Below, piece by piece: positions 7,583-13,994 of a DNA stretch of 27,229 bases. Source of the DNA: a virus. The DNA is taken from IMG/VR virus record IMGVR_UViG_3300025030_000370, positions 1 to 27,229 of that record; one strand, written 5' to 3'. Each line of letters begins with the position of its first letter. Positions within the stretch are counted from its first letter, which is position 1. Below the pieces are notes generated by a model. That model worked only from the letters and a program-made list of their open reading frames with translations. It searched no databases and was not told where the DNA came from. Position numbers and translations under genes: made by a program.

Positions 7583-8536
7583 ATGGGCAAGCGAACCACA
7601 CTGACGATCTGCCGAACGGCGGTGGGCTACGAGGACACGCCGGAGTCCGGCAAGACGACGTGGGACGGCGCGAAGGCCGTCCTACGCCTGCGCAAGTGGT
7701 CCGGCGTCTCGACGGCTGAGCCGAGCGCGGCAGCGTGGACGAAGTACCGGCGCGGGTTCGCGTGGTTCGACGCCGAGAACCGCTCGACCGTGGGCGCGTA
7801 CAAGCTCCCGCACCACGACGTCGAGGGCGGCAACCTCGTGCTGAATCGCGCGGGGCTGATCGCGGCCGGCGGCGCGGTGCAGGGCGCGCGCGGCGGCGTG
7901 GACATCCCGGCGGCCGACATCCTGCGGGTCAAGTCGCACCTCGGTCGCCACTACCGGGCGCTCGGGCTGACGCCTCCGTGGAAGGAGGAGGCCGCGGCCG
8001 AGAGCGCGCGCGGCTACCAGCGGAGCGAGGAGGGCGCGGGCAAGGACGGCCGCGTGCTGCTCGCGCGGGCCGACGAAGACAAGAAGCTCATCTACCTGAT
8101 CGTCAGCCGCGCGAACGACGAGGACGGATACGGCAACGTGTTTCCGCCCGAGGAAGTCGAGCGCAGCGCGCATCGCTTCATGCAGCGGCAGGCGATCGGA
8201 ATCAACCACGAGTGCAACTGCGGTCACGACTTCCGCGCTCACGCCCAGGGCGCCGCGATGGGGACGTGCCGCGGCGACGGGTGCACCTGCCTGGGATACG
8301 ACGCCGTCGAAGCGCCGGTCACTCTCGTCGAGAACTTCCTGTGCGGCGTGGACGCGGCCGAGTGGCACGGCGCGCCGCTCGCGGAGCCGTTCAAGCGCGG
8401 CGACCACGTGATCGTACTGCACTGCGAATCGCCGATCCTGTGGTCGTACCGCGAGGCGATCACGGGCGCATCGTGGGAGGGGACGGTGGAGATCGAACCC
8501 ATCGCCGAAACTCCCGCGACGGTGCCGAGTGCCTGA
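7583..8536 (+). CDS. XkdF-like prohead protease with N-terminal extension and Cys insertion
   Basis: This is a 317-residue protein. Residues 20-135 form a domain often fused to phage proteases (TTWDGAKAVLRLRKW, KYRRGFAWFD, AYKLPHHDV, VQGARGGVDIP). Residues 155-305 resemble the PBSX XkdF family: KKLIYLIVSRANDEDGYGN, PPEEVERSAHRFM, INHE with His209, APVTLVENFLCGVD and a final ITGASWEGTVEIEP. The role would be maturation of the prohead by cleaving scaffold and capsid N-termini. An unusual Cys/His cluster (Cys211, Cys213, His215, His220, Cys229, Cys234, Cys236) sits right after the conserved His. A GAGGAG ribosome site lies 5-7 bases before the ATG. The catalytic serine cannot be assigned with certainty by eye. 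Confidence 0.8.
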   Translation: MGKRTTLTICRTAVGYEDTPESGKTTWDGAKAVLRLRKWSGVSTAEPSAAAWTKYRRGFAWFDAENRSTVGAYKLPHHDVEGGNLVLNRAGLIAAGGAVQGARGGVDIPAADILRVKSHLGRHYRALGLTPPWKEEAAAESARGYQRSEEGAGKDGRVLLARADEDKKLIYLIVSRANDEDGYGNVFPPEEVERSAHRFMQRQAIGINHECNCGHDFRAHAQGAAMGTCRGDGCTCLGYDAVEAPVTLVENFLCGVDAAEWHGAPLAEPFKRGDHVIVLHCESPILWSYREAITGASWEGTVEIEPIAETPATVPSA

Positions 8537-8909
8537 TTCGCGCGGACTTCTGACGACGGGCGAAGTCGCCGAGCGTCTCGGCGTCTCGATGCAGACCGTC
8601 CGCGAGGCGATGCTCGCGGGCGTGGTGGTCCCGGCGATCCGCTCGCGCAAGCCGGGCGGGCGCAACCTCTGGACCGAGAAGGAGTGCGCGGACCTGTCCG
8701 CGGCCTTCGACGCGCACGACGCCGTCGCACGACTCGCCGCGTCCGTCGAGTCGTCGCGCTCGCTCGTGGCCCGGCTTGCCCCGCACCAGATCGCAGCGAT
8801 CGGGCCGAAGGGCGCGAAGGTCTACCCCGAGCGGTGGCCCATCAAGAGCGTTGCCGCGCAGGTCGGCGTCCCCTTCCTCGTGCTGCGGAACCTCACGCCC
8901 GCCGCGTGA
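8529..8909 (+). CDS. MerR/excisionase-like helix-turn-helix protein
   Basis: This is a 126-residue protein. Residues 7-50 form a winged-helix DNA-binding unit of the MerR/Xis type: LLTTGEVAERLGVSMQTVREAMLAG, then a hairpin and GRNLWTEKECADL. A second helix-turn-helix-like stretch near the end (WPIKSVAAQVGVPFLVLRNL) is possible. The GTG start overlaps the protease stop by 8 bases. A DNA-binding protein between protease and scaffold is unusual for a head operon. It could be a regulator, or a structural protein that has reused an HTH fold, as in some small terminases and connectors. Its last codons lie inside the 28-bp repeat. Confidence 0.65.
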   Translation: MPDSRGLLTTGEVAERLGVSMQTVREAMLAGVVVPAIRSRKPGGRNLWTEKECADLSAAFDAHDAVARLAASVESSRSLVARLAPHQIAAIGPKGAKVYPERWPIKSVAAQVGVPFLVLRNLTPAA

Positions 8910-8916
8910 CGTTGAC
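8889..8916 (+). repeat. 28-bp repeat, copy A
   Basis: This 28-base sequence matches 13935-13962 at 27 of 28 positions and ends in GTTGAC. Here it covers the last codons and stop of the HTH gene and the first bases of the gap before the scaffold gene. The single difference is C here and T in copy B at the seventeenth base. Confidence 0.75.
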
Positions 8917-8941
8917 GCCCCCCGTGGGCGTCCGTCATGTT
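8912..8941 (+). promoter_or_regulatory. weak candidate promoter before scaffold gene
   Basis: TTGACG (8912-8917), at the end of repeat copy A, is a good -35 box. The best -10 is CATGTT at 8936-8941 after 18 bases, which is poor. A start near 8948 would lie just before the ATG at 8951. The stretch also contains a 6-bp inverted repeat (ACGCCC/GGGCGT, 8915-8931). The promoter is supported mainly by analogy with the second repeat copy. Confidence 0.3.
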
Positions 8942-9076
8942 GGGGGCGCAATGGCGAAGGGCCGCTACCGGAACCTCGACGCGACGCGGATCGCGCTCCT
9001 CCTCGGGAAGGAGCCCGCGAACCGTCTCCGCGTCCCGCTGTGCCGCTTCGAGCCGGACACCCAAGAGGAGAGCGCG

Positions 9077-9766
9077 ATGGCGAACAAGCAGATCGAGATC
9101 GACGAGGACCAGGCCGCGCTCGTGGCCGCGCTCCAGAAGGCGCGCGCCGACGAGGGCGAGATCGAGAAGGCGATCGGCGACGCGCCCGAGGGCGCGCTTC
9201 TGGTCGCCGCGATGCGCCTGCTCGACGGCGTCCCCTCCGACGTGACGCAGCGGGTGCTCGCGGCCGGGAAGCTCGCCCCCGCGCCGGCCGCGCCGCCCGC
9301 GCCCGAGGCGGTGCTGTCGGCCGAGGCGCGCGCGATGATCTCGAAGGCCGAGACGATCGCCGCGGACGCCGTCGCCCGCGTGCAGTCGATGCAGGCCGAG
9401 CGCGACCTGGAGCAGATCACGGCGATGTGCCGGAGCGACTTCGCGGCCGTCCCCGGCGCGACCGTCGCGGCGCGCGCCGCGAGCCTCCAGAAGATCAAGG
9501 CCGTCGCGCCGAAGGCCGAGTACGAGGCCGTGCTCGCGTGGCTCCGTGCCGCGGACGCCGCGGTCAAGGGCGCGCCGACGTTCCAGACGCGCGGGATCGA
9601 CGGCGCGGGCGCGCCGGACTCCGACGACCCCGACGCGCAGATCAAGGCGCTCGCGGTCGCGCGGGCGGCGAAGGACAACTGCTCCTACCCCGTCGCGATG
9701 GAGCGCGTCATGAAGACCGACGAGGCCCGGAAGCTCTACGCCAACCGCAAGCAGGTGCGGCTCTAG
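9077..9766 (+). CDS. putative capsid scaffolding protein
   Basis: This is a 229-residue, highly charged, Ala-rich helical protein between the protease/HTH genes and the cement and capsid genes, where a scaffold is expected. It contains a long coiled-coil-like stretch (EARAMISKAETIAADAVARV, then MQAERDLEQI), an acidic Pro/Ala linker (LAPAPAAPPAPEAVL) and a basic C-terminus (DEARKLYANRKQVRL), a feature seen in scaffolds that bind capsid protein. The start chosen has a strong AGAGGAG ribosome site 5-7 bases upstream. An in-frame ATG at 8951 would add 42 basic residues (MAKGRYRNLDATRIALLLGK) and sits behind the candidate promoter, so a longer form is possible. Assignment is by position and composition. 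Confidence 0.6.
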   Translation: MANKQIEIDEDQAALVAALQKARADEGEIEKAIGDAPEGALLVAAMRLLDGVPSDVTQRVLAAGKLAPAPAAPPAPEAVLSAEARAMISKAETIAADAVARVQSMQAERDLEQITAMCRSDFAAVPGATVAARAASLQKIKAVAPKAEYEAVLAWLRAADAAVKGAPTFQTRGIDGAGAPDSDDPDAQIKALAVARAAKDNCSYPVAMERVMKTDEARKLYANRKQVRL

Positions 9767-9785
9767 GCCGCCAGGAGAACCGACG

Positions 9786-10181
9786 ATGGCCCGTTCGACC
9801 ATGTCTCACACCGTGAGCCTCCCGACCGCGGAGGACCTGTCCGCCCTGACGATGGGGCGCTTCGTCCGCTGGGTGCAGGGCGCCGCGGGCGTGACCCGGT
9901 GCGGCGCGCACCTCAAGGCGGACGGCGTGCACGTCACGTCGCCGTCCGCGATCAACGGCAACGTCGTCGGCGTCCAGATCGGCGCCGGCAAGGCGATGGT
10001 CGAGTCCGGCGGGATCATCGCCGCCGGTCAGGAGGTCGCGTCCGACGCCCAGGGCCGCGCGGTCGCCGCGACGGTCTACGCGGGCGAGGTCACGCTAGGC
10101 AAGGCGCTGGAGGCGGTCGGCGCCGCCGGGCGCGAGTTCACCCTCCTCTACTACGGCTGCGGCGGCGGGCCGCTCGACTAG
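9786..10181 (+). CDS. capsid decoration/cement protein, DUF2190-like
   Basis: This is a 131-residue small beta-rich protein immediately upstream of the capsid gene. The stretch GKAMVESGGIIAAGQEVASD followed by AQGRAVAA is typical of DUF2190-type head decoration proteins, which bind the outside of mature capsids and stabilise them against DNA pressure. A Gly-rich C-terminus (YYGCGGGPLD) follows. A clear ribosome site (AGGAG, 772 region: bases 9774-9778) precedes the ATG by 7 bases. The short gap to the capsid gene (36 bases) holds only another ribosome site, so the two genes are probably cotranscribed at high level. Confidence 0.75.
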   Translation: MARSTMSHTVSLPTAEDLSALTMGRFVRWVQGAAGVTRCGAHLKADGVHVTSPSAINGNVVGVQIGAGKAMVESGGIIAAGQEVASDAQGRAVAATVYAGEVTLGKALEAVGAAGREFTLLYYGCGGGPLD

Positions 10182-10217
10182 CCAGAGACCGAAAGCTCAG
10201 GCCAAGGAGACACCCCA

Positions 10218-11213
10218 GTGCCCATCACCGACCCGAAGAACGTCCACGTCAACCAGCCGCTGACCGACCTGTCGATCGCCCACTTCGACACGGAGATCGT
10301 GAACTACGTCGGCCCGCGGATCGCTCCGCTGGTGCGACTGCGGAAGCTGTCCGACCTCTACTACCTGTTCGATCAGGGCGACCTGACGCGCATCGTGATG
10401 GCGCTGAGGGCGAGCGGGGCCGAGGCCGACATGGGCGGCTACGACCTCTCGACGGCGGCCGTCACTCTGGAGCGGTTCGCGCTCGGCAAGCCGACCGGCA
10501 ACGACGAGATCGGCAACCAGGACGAGGTGCTCGACCTGGAGACCGCCGACATGAACTACCTGATCATGCAGTGGCTCATGCGGATGGACGAGCGGTGCGC
10601 CGCGCGCCTGGTCGCCCCGCTGCTGTGGACGGGGTCGTTCACGGGCGCCGACCTGACGCCCGCCACGGTCGCGGGCGGGCTCGCCTGGGACAACGCGAAC
10701 GCGACGCCGGTCCGCGACATCCACCGCGAGGTCCAGTCGATCAAGCGGCGGACGCTCGCGAAGCTCAACAAGCAGAACTTCAAGCTCGTGCTCGGGGAGC
10801 GCGTGTGGTCGGCGCTGCGCGAGAACGCCGACATCGAGGCGAAGTTCGTCGGCGTGCAGGTCGGGATCGTCAACGAGAAGATGGTCGCGCAGGCGTGCGA
10901 CATCGGCGAGGTCATCGTCGCCGACACGATGCAGAACACCGGCATGGAGGGCGCGGCGAACGTGCCGACCGACATGTTCACGGGCAACGACGCGCTGCTC
11001 CTCTACGTCGAGCCGAACCCCGGGAAGGGGAAGTTCTCGGGGGCGTACACGTTCGTCGGCGGCCACCGGCCGGAGCTGTCCCCGCTCGGCCACTGGATCA
11101 AGACGTACGAGGACGAGAAGGCCGACGCGCACGTCACGGAGATCAACGCCTACTTCCGGCACGTCCAGGTGTCGGCGATGGGCGGCGCGTACTTCGACGG
11201 CATCGTGACCTAG
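10218..11213 (+). CDS. major capsid protein
   Basis: This is a 331-residue protein in the position of the major head protein, after scaffold and cement. It begins with a short polar arm (PITDPKNVHVNQPLTDLS). Then come IVNYVGPRIAPLVRLRKLSD, DLYYLFDQGDL, helix-rich spine-like segments (VLDLETADMNYLIMQWLMRM), a region with HREVQSIKRRTLAKLNKQNF and VLGERVWSALRENADI, and a beta-rich end (ALLLYVEPNPGKGKFSGAYT). This order fits an HK97-fold capsid protein of the type found with XkdF-like proteases. An AAGGAG site lies about 10 bases before the GTG start. A strong stem-loop follows 19 bases after the stop. Confidence 0.85.
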   Translation: MPITDPKNVHVNQPLTDLSIAHFDTEIVNYVGPRIAPLVRLRKLSDLYYLFDQGDLTRIVMALRASGAEADMGGYDLSTAAVTLERFALGKPTGNDEIGNQDEVLDLETADMNYLIMQWLMRMDERCAARLVAPLLWTGSFTGADLTPATVAGGLAWDNANATPVRDIHREVQSIKRRTLAKLNKQNFKLVLGERVWSALRENADIEAKFVGVQVGIVNEKMVAQACDIGEVIVADTMQNTGMEGAANVPTDMFTGNDALLLYVEPNPGKGKFSGAYTFVGGHRPELSPLGHWIKTYEDEKADAHVTEINAYFRHVQVSAMGGAYFDGIVT

Positions 11214-11232
11214 CCGGTCGCGGAACCGTAGC

Positions 11233-11271
11233 ACGAACGCCCCCGGTGGTCTTTCCGCCGGGGGCGTTCGT
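11233..11271 (+). terminator. strong stem-loop after major capsid gene
   Basis: A perfect 14-bp inverted repeat (ACGAACGCCCCCGG at 11233-11246 and its complement at 11258-11271) encloses an 11-base loop. It is followed by TGTGTTA rather than a clean T-run. It lies 19 bases after the capsid stop, a usual place for a terminator that limits transcription into the less abundant neck genes or protects the capsid mRNA 3' end. Confidence 0.75.
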
Positions 11272-11281
11272 GTGTTACGGT
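11252..11281 (+). promoter_or_regulatory. candidate promoter overlapping the terminator stem
   Basis: TACGGT (11276-11281) lies 5 bases before the ATG of the next gene, with no ribosome site in between. The region 17-18 bases upstream (TTTCCG/TTCCGC, 11252-11258) is in the loop and stem of the terminator and is a weak -35. The arrangement would restart transcription at lower level right after termination. Confidence 0.4.
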
Positions 11282-11286
11282 GGGCC

Positions 11287-11616
11287 ATGCCCTACGTCGT
11301 GAAGACGGCCGTGTTCCTCCGCGGCGTCCACCTCCGTCCCGGGGACGTGCTGACGGCCGCGCAGGAGCGGCGATGGTGGCCCTTCCTGCGGCGCAACGAG
11401 GTCCGGGGCCTGTGGGCCCGGGTCGAGGCCGCGGACGTGCCTGCCGCGGTCGCGCGGGCCCTGCCGCCCGTGTTGGCGACGGACGCGGAGCACGCAGGCG
11501 AGGCCGCGCCGGAAGCCGTCGCGATGCCGCCCGCGGACGTGCAGGTCGAGGCGGTCGCGCGCGCCGACGCCCGCAAGTCGCGCCCGCGTGGCAAGGGCGC
11601 GCAGGCGGTCGCGTAG
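11287..11616 (+). CDS. small neck-region protein, unknown
   Basis: This is a 109-residue protein. The first half is a compact basic domain (VFLRGVHLRPGDVLTAAQER, RWWPFLRRNEVRGLWARV) resembling small phage proteins found just after the capsid gene. The second half is an Ala/Pro/Val-rich tail with a basic end (ARKSRPRGKGAQAVA). I chose the ATG at 11287, 5 bases after TACGGT, rather than the in-frame TTG/ATG-like start at 11272, which lies inside the terminator region. The stop is directly followed by the ATG of the next gene. The role is likely structural at the head-neck junction but is not proven. Confidence 0.7.
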   Translation: MPYVVKTAVFLRGVHLRPGDVLTAAQERRWWPFLRRNEVRGLWARVEAADVPAAVARALPPVLATDAEHAGEAAPEAVAMPPADVQVEAVARADARKSRPRGKGAQAVA

Positions 11617-12081
11617 ATGGCCTGGTCGTACACGCTCGTCTTCACCGCGACGGCGACCGGGCGGCGTAACCAGGTCCGGTGGCACCTCGGCGACACGGAC
11701 ACGAACCGGCAGCTCTGCCAGGACGAGGAGATCGACTTCGCGCTCGCAGCCGCGGGCGACGTGGTTCTCGCCGCCGTGATCGCCTGCGCCCGTGCCGTCA
11801 TCGGCCGGTTCTCGACGCGCCCGGATTCGCAGACGGTCGGAGGCGTGACGATCAACTGGGCGGGCGTGCTCGCGCGCCTGCAAGCCGTGATCGCCGAAGC
11901 CGAAGCGGCGCTCGCGTCGGGCTCCGCGCTTCCGTTCGCGGGCGGCGTGTCCGTCGCCGACATCGAGGCCCGCGACGCGGACGCGGATGTTCCCGTGCCC
12001 GTGTTCCATGAGGACCTCGCCCGCTCGCGCTACGCGCAAAACCTCGGCCCGCGCGGGCAGGACGAGCAGGAAGACGACTGA
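11617..12081 (+). CDS. head-tail connector/adaptor protein
   Basis: This is a 154-residue protein starting on the base after the previous stop (TAGATG). The stretch QVRWHLGDTDTNRQLCQDEE, then IDFALAAAGD is characteristic of small phage head-tail connector proteins with a helical fold (gp6/gp15-like group). Residues 50-100 are helical and Ala-rich, and the C-terminus is acidic (GPRGQDEQEDD). Such proteins form a ring below the portal. The position just after the capsid gene and before the other completion proteins supports this. Confidence 0.7.
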   Translation: MAWSYTLVFTATATGRRNQVRWHLGDTDTNRQLCQDEEIDFALAAAGDVVLAAVIACARAVIGRFSTRPDSQTVGGVTINWAGVLARLQAVIAEAEAALASGSALPFAGGVSVADIEARDADADVPVPVFHEDLARSRYAQNLGPRGQDEQEDD

Positions 12082-12082
12082 C

Positions 12083-12556
12083 GTGCGCGGCGGCACCGTC
12101 ACCGTTCGCGACCACGACCGCGGCATGAGGCGCGCGATGCGGAAGATCGCCGGGCTCGACAAGGTGCGCGTGACGGTCGGGTACCACCACGACGACGACC
12201 ACGAGGGAACGCCGACCGCGACGATCGCCGCCGTCCACGAGTTCGGGCGCGAGGACGGGTCGGTCCCTCCGCGCCCGACGCTCGGGCCGACCGCGGACGC
12301 GAACGCCGGGAAGTACCTCGACAACCTGCGGCGCCTGTTCGGCGAGGCCGTCGAGGGCAAGCGGACGCTCGTGGGCGCGGCGCACGTCTTCGGCTCCGGG
12401 GTCGTCGCGGACGTGAAGCGCGCGATCACGGCGCTCACGTCGCCGCCGCTGGCCGACAGCACGATCGCGCGGCGGAAGCACGGCGGGACGAAGCCGCTGA
12501 TCGACACGGGGGCGATGCGCGACCAGGTCGGCCACGAAGTACAGGTGAAGCCGTGA
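12083..12556 (+). CDS. neck/tail completion protein, HK97 gp10-like
   Basis: This is a 157-residue protein. VRVTVGYHHDDDHEGTPTAT followed by AAVHEFGREDG and VPPRPTLGPT matches the pattern of HK97 gp10/phage virion morphogenesis proteins, where an HEFG motif precedes PPRPxL. It ends with a conserved-type PLADSTIARRKHGGTKPLID, then TGAMRDQV. It would join or terminate the tail at the neck. The GTG at 12083 is one base after the previous stop and is the first suitable start; an ATG at 12126 would remove 14 residues. The stop overlaps the next GTG (GTGA at 12553-12556). Confidence 0.75.
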   Translation: MRGGTVTVRDHDRGMRRAMRKIAGLDKVRVTVGYHHDDDHEGTPTATIAAVHEFGREDGSVPPRPTLGPTADANAGKYLDNLRRLFGEAVEGKRTLVGAAHVFGSGVVADVKRAITALTSPPLADSTIARRKHGGTKPLIDTGAMRDQVGHEVQVKP

Positions 12557-12798
12557 GTTACATTTTCAACGAGGACGGGACGAAGACCCCGTATTGTTCG
12601 GGGTGCTGCCGCGAAATCCCGGCTGAGAGCCTCGCCTGTCCGCATTGCGGAGCGCCGCAGTGGCGGGGACACGACCCGGAAAACTGCCCCTGCGCAGGGG
12701 GACACTACCTGGCGGGCGGCTGCACGTGCTGCGGTGCGACGGAGCCGGATCAGCCGTGCGCGTGCGGGCGTGTCCCGGCAGTGGGGGGGCAGCCGTGA
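12553..12798 (+). CDS. small Cys-rich zinc-ribbon protein inserted among neck genes
   Basis: This is an 81-residue protein with 12 cysteines: YCSGCC, LACPHCG, NCPC, GCTCCG and PCAC. The first two clusters form a plausible zinc ribbon. The remainder resembles the CxC...CxC arrangement seen in the protease insertion. Start and stop overlap both neighbours (GTGA at 12553-12556 and at 12795-12798), so it is translated with the neck genes. The DNA at its 5' end is visibly less GC-rich than around it. No such protein is needed for neck assembly in known phages, so it may be an accessory gene. Function unknown. Confidence 0.7.
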   Translation: MSYIFNEDGTKTPYCSGCCREIPAESLACPHCGAPQWRGHDPENCPCAGGHYLAGGCTCCGATEPDQPCACGRVPAVGGQP

Positions 12799-13172
12799 CG
12801 CTCTTCGACCTCCCCGACGATGCGCTGACGGGGATGTTCCTCGACGTGACGCGCCGTCGCCGCGCGGCGGGCTCCTACGTCTCCGGCCGGTGGGTGGACG
12901 GTGCGGAGACGACGGCGACGATCCGCGCGAGCGTGCAGCCCGCGACGCCACGCCAGATCGACAACCTCCCCGAAGCCGTGCGGACGCACGACGCCGTCAT
13001 GATCTACTGCGTCCCGGTCGTGCGCACGGTCGACGAGCGCACGCTACTGAAGGCCGACCGGATCGACTGGCAGGGAGAGCAGTACGAGGTCCACGGCGCG
13101 AAGTCGTGGGCGGTCGGGAGCCTCGACCACTACGAGGGGATCGCGACCCGCGTCGAGAGAGCGACTCCGTGA
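12795..13172 (+). CDS. head-tail joining (head completion) protein
   Basis: This is a 125-residue protein with a beta-rich pattern typical of small head-closure or minor capsid proteins: SVQPATPRQIDNLPEAVRTH, a middle part with LKADRIDWQGEQYEVHGAKS, and a final HYEGIATRVE. Proteins of this type form the ring between connector and tail terminator. The GTG overlaps the upstream stop, and the TGA overlaps the next GTG (GTGA at 13169-13172). The in-frame region upstream of 12795 is a shadow of the Cys-rich gene. Assignment rests on family resemblance and gene order. Confidence 0.7.
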   Translation: MTLFDLPDDALTGMFLDVTRRRRAAGSYVSGRWVDGAETTATIRASVQPATPRQIDNLPEAVRTHDAVMIYCVPVVRTVDERTLLKADRIDWQGEQYEVHGAKSWAVGSLDHYEGIATRVERATP

Positions 13173-13936
13173 TCGACGTAGCCGCCATCGAGACCGCCGT
13201 CCGGGCGTGGGTCGTCGCGGCGGTGAACGACGCAGCCGTGCCGGTCATCTTCGGCCAGCAGAGCGCGCCGCGCCCGGCGTCTCCCTACGTCGCGATCTGG
13301 CGCACGGGAATCGACCAGCCCGAGTGGGACGAGCCGCACGCCGTTGAGGAGCACCCCGTCACGGCGGTCAACCAGGGGGCCAGGCGGTTCACCGTCGCGG
13401 GCGACGCGCGCTTGTTCTACCCGGCTGGCGCGGCAGCGATCGTCGCCGATTCGACCGGCAACGACGGGACGTACACCGTGGCGTCCGCGACGTTCGCGGG
13501 CGGGAACACGGCGATCGTCGTCGTCGAAGCCGTCCCCTCGGCCGTCGCAGATGGCGTGCTGACCGGCGCGCGGCGGATCGTCGGCACGCGCATCCTGACG
13601 TTTCAGATCGACTGCATCGGCGGGACCGCGCTGCAACGCGCGGAGGGCATCAAGGCCGCGCTCGCAAAGCGGACGATCCTCGACGCGCTTTCGGCGGCCG
13701 GGTGCGCCGTCTACCGGAGCGAGCGCATCCAGGACCTGACGGGGCTCGTGGACACGGTGCGCGAAGCGCGCGCGGCGTTCACGACGCGGATCGCCGTCGC
13801 CTCGACGGAGCACGAGACGACGGGCATCATCGAGCGCGTGACCGGGACGGCGACGACGCTCGACGTAGACGGCACGGCGCTGCGGGCGGACCCGCTGATC
13901 GCCGACCAGCGCGTCACCCCCTACGAACCCGGCTAA
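13169..13936 (+). CDS. neck terminator-like protein (LIC_12616 type) with inserted beta domain
   Basis: This is a 255-residue protein. The N-terminus (PVIFGQQSAPRPASPYVAIW) and C-terminal half (TFQIDCIGGTALQRAEGIKA, then VDTVREARAAFTTRIAV) fit the phage neck terminator/LIC_12616 family, which caps the tail at the neck. Residues 73-134 are an insertion carrying the STGNDGTYTV-type domain that recurs in the sheath and baseplate genes. Without it the protein would be a usual length. The GTG start overlaps the upstream stop. The stop TAA touches repeat copy B. Confidence 0.78.
   Translation: MIDVAAIETAVRAWVVAAVNDAAVPVIFGQQSAPRPASPYVAIWRTGIDQPEWDEPHAVEEHPVTAVNQGARRFTVAGDARLFYPAGAAAIVADSTGNDGTYTVASATFAGGNTAIVVVEAVPSAVADGVLTGARRIVGTRILTFQIDCIGGTALQRAEGIKAALAKRTILDALSAAGCAVYRSERIQDLTGLVDTVREARAAFTTRIAVASTEHETTGIIERVTGTATTLDVDGTALRADPLIADQRVTPYEPG
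13385..13570 (+). repeat. STGNDG domain copy 1 (neck protein)
   Basis: Residues 73-134 of the neck protein: RRFTVAGDARLFYPAG, then STGNDGTYTVAS, then GNTAIVVVEAVPSAVADG. This is the cleanest copy of the repeated domain and shows its order: FTV strand, F-x-x-G turn, STGNDGTYTV, a GxTxI strand and PSAxADG at the end. Confidence 0.85.
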
Positions 13937-13962
13937 CCTCACGCCCGCCGTGTGACGTTGAC
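13935..13962 (+). repeat. 28-bp repeat, copy B
   Basis: It is identical to 8889-8916 at 27 of 28 bases. It begins inside the TAA of the neck gene and lies in the gap before the sheath gene. Its last six bases supply GTTGAC, overlapping the -35 box of the sheath promoter. Read as codons it would give NLTPAV then stop, close to the NLTPAA end of the HTH gene at copy A. Confidence 0.75.
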
Positions 13963-13986
13963 CGTTGCGTGCGCGGTCGGCAGGCT
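13958..13986 (+). promoter_or_regulatory. candidate promoter for sheath operon
   Basis: TTGACC (13958-13963), a 17-base spacer and CAGGCT (13981-13986) are followed by 8 bases and the sheath ATG. The spacing to the ATG equals that of the promoter at 16571-16599. The -35 lies at the end of repeat copy B. Confidence 0.5.
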
Positions 13987-13994
13987 AGGACTCG

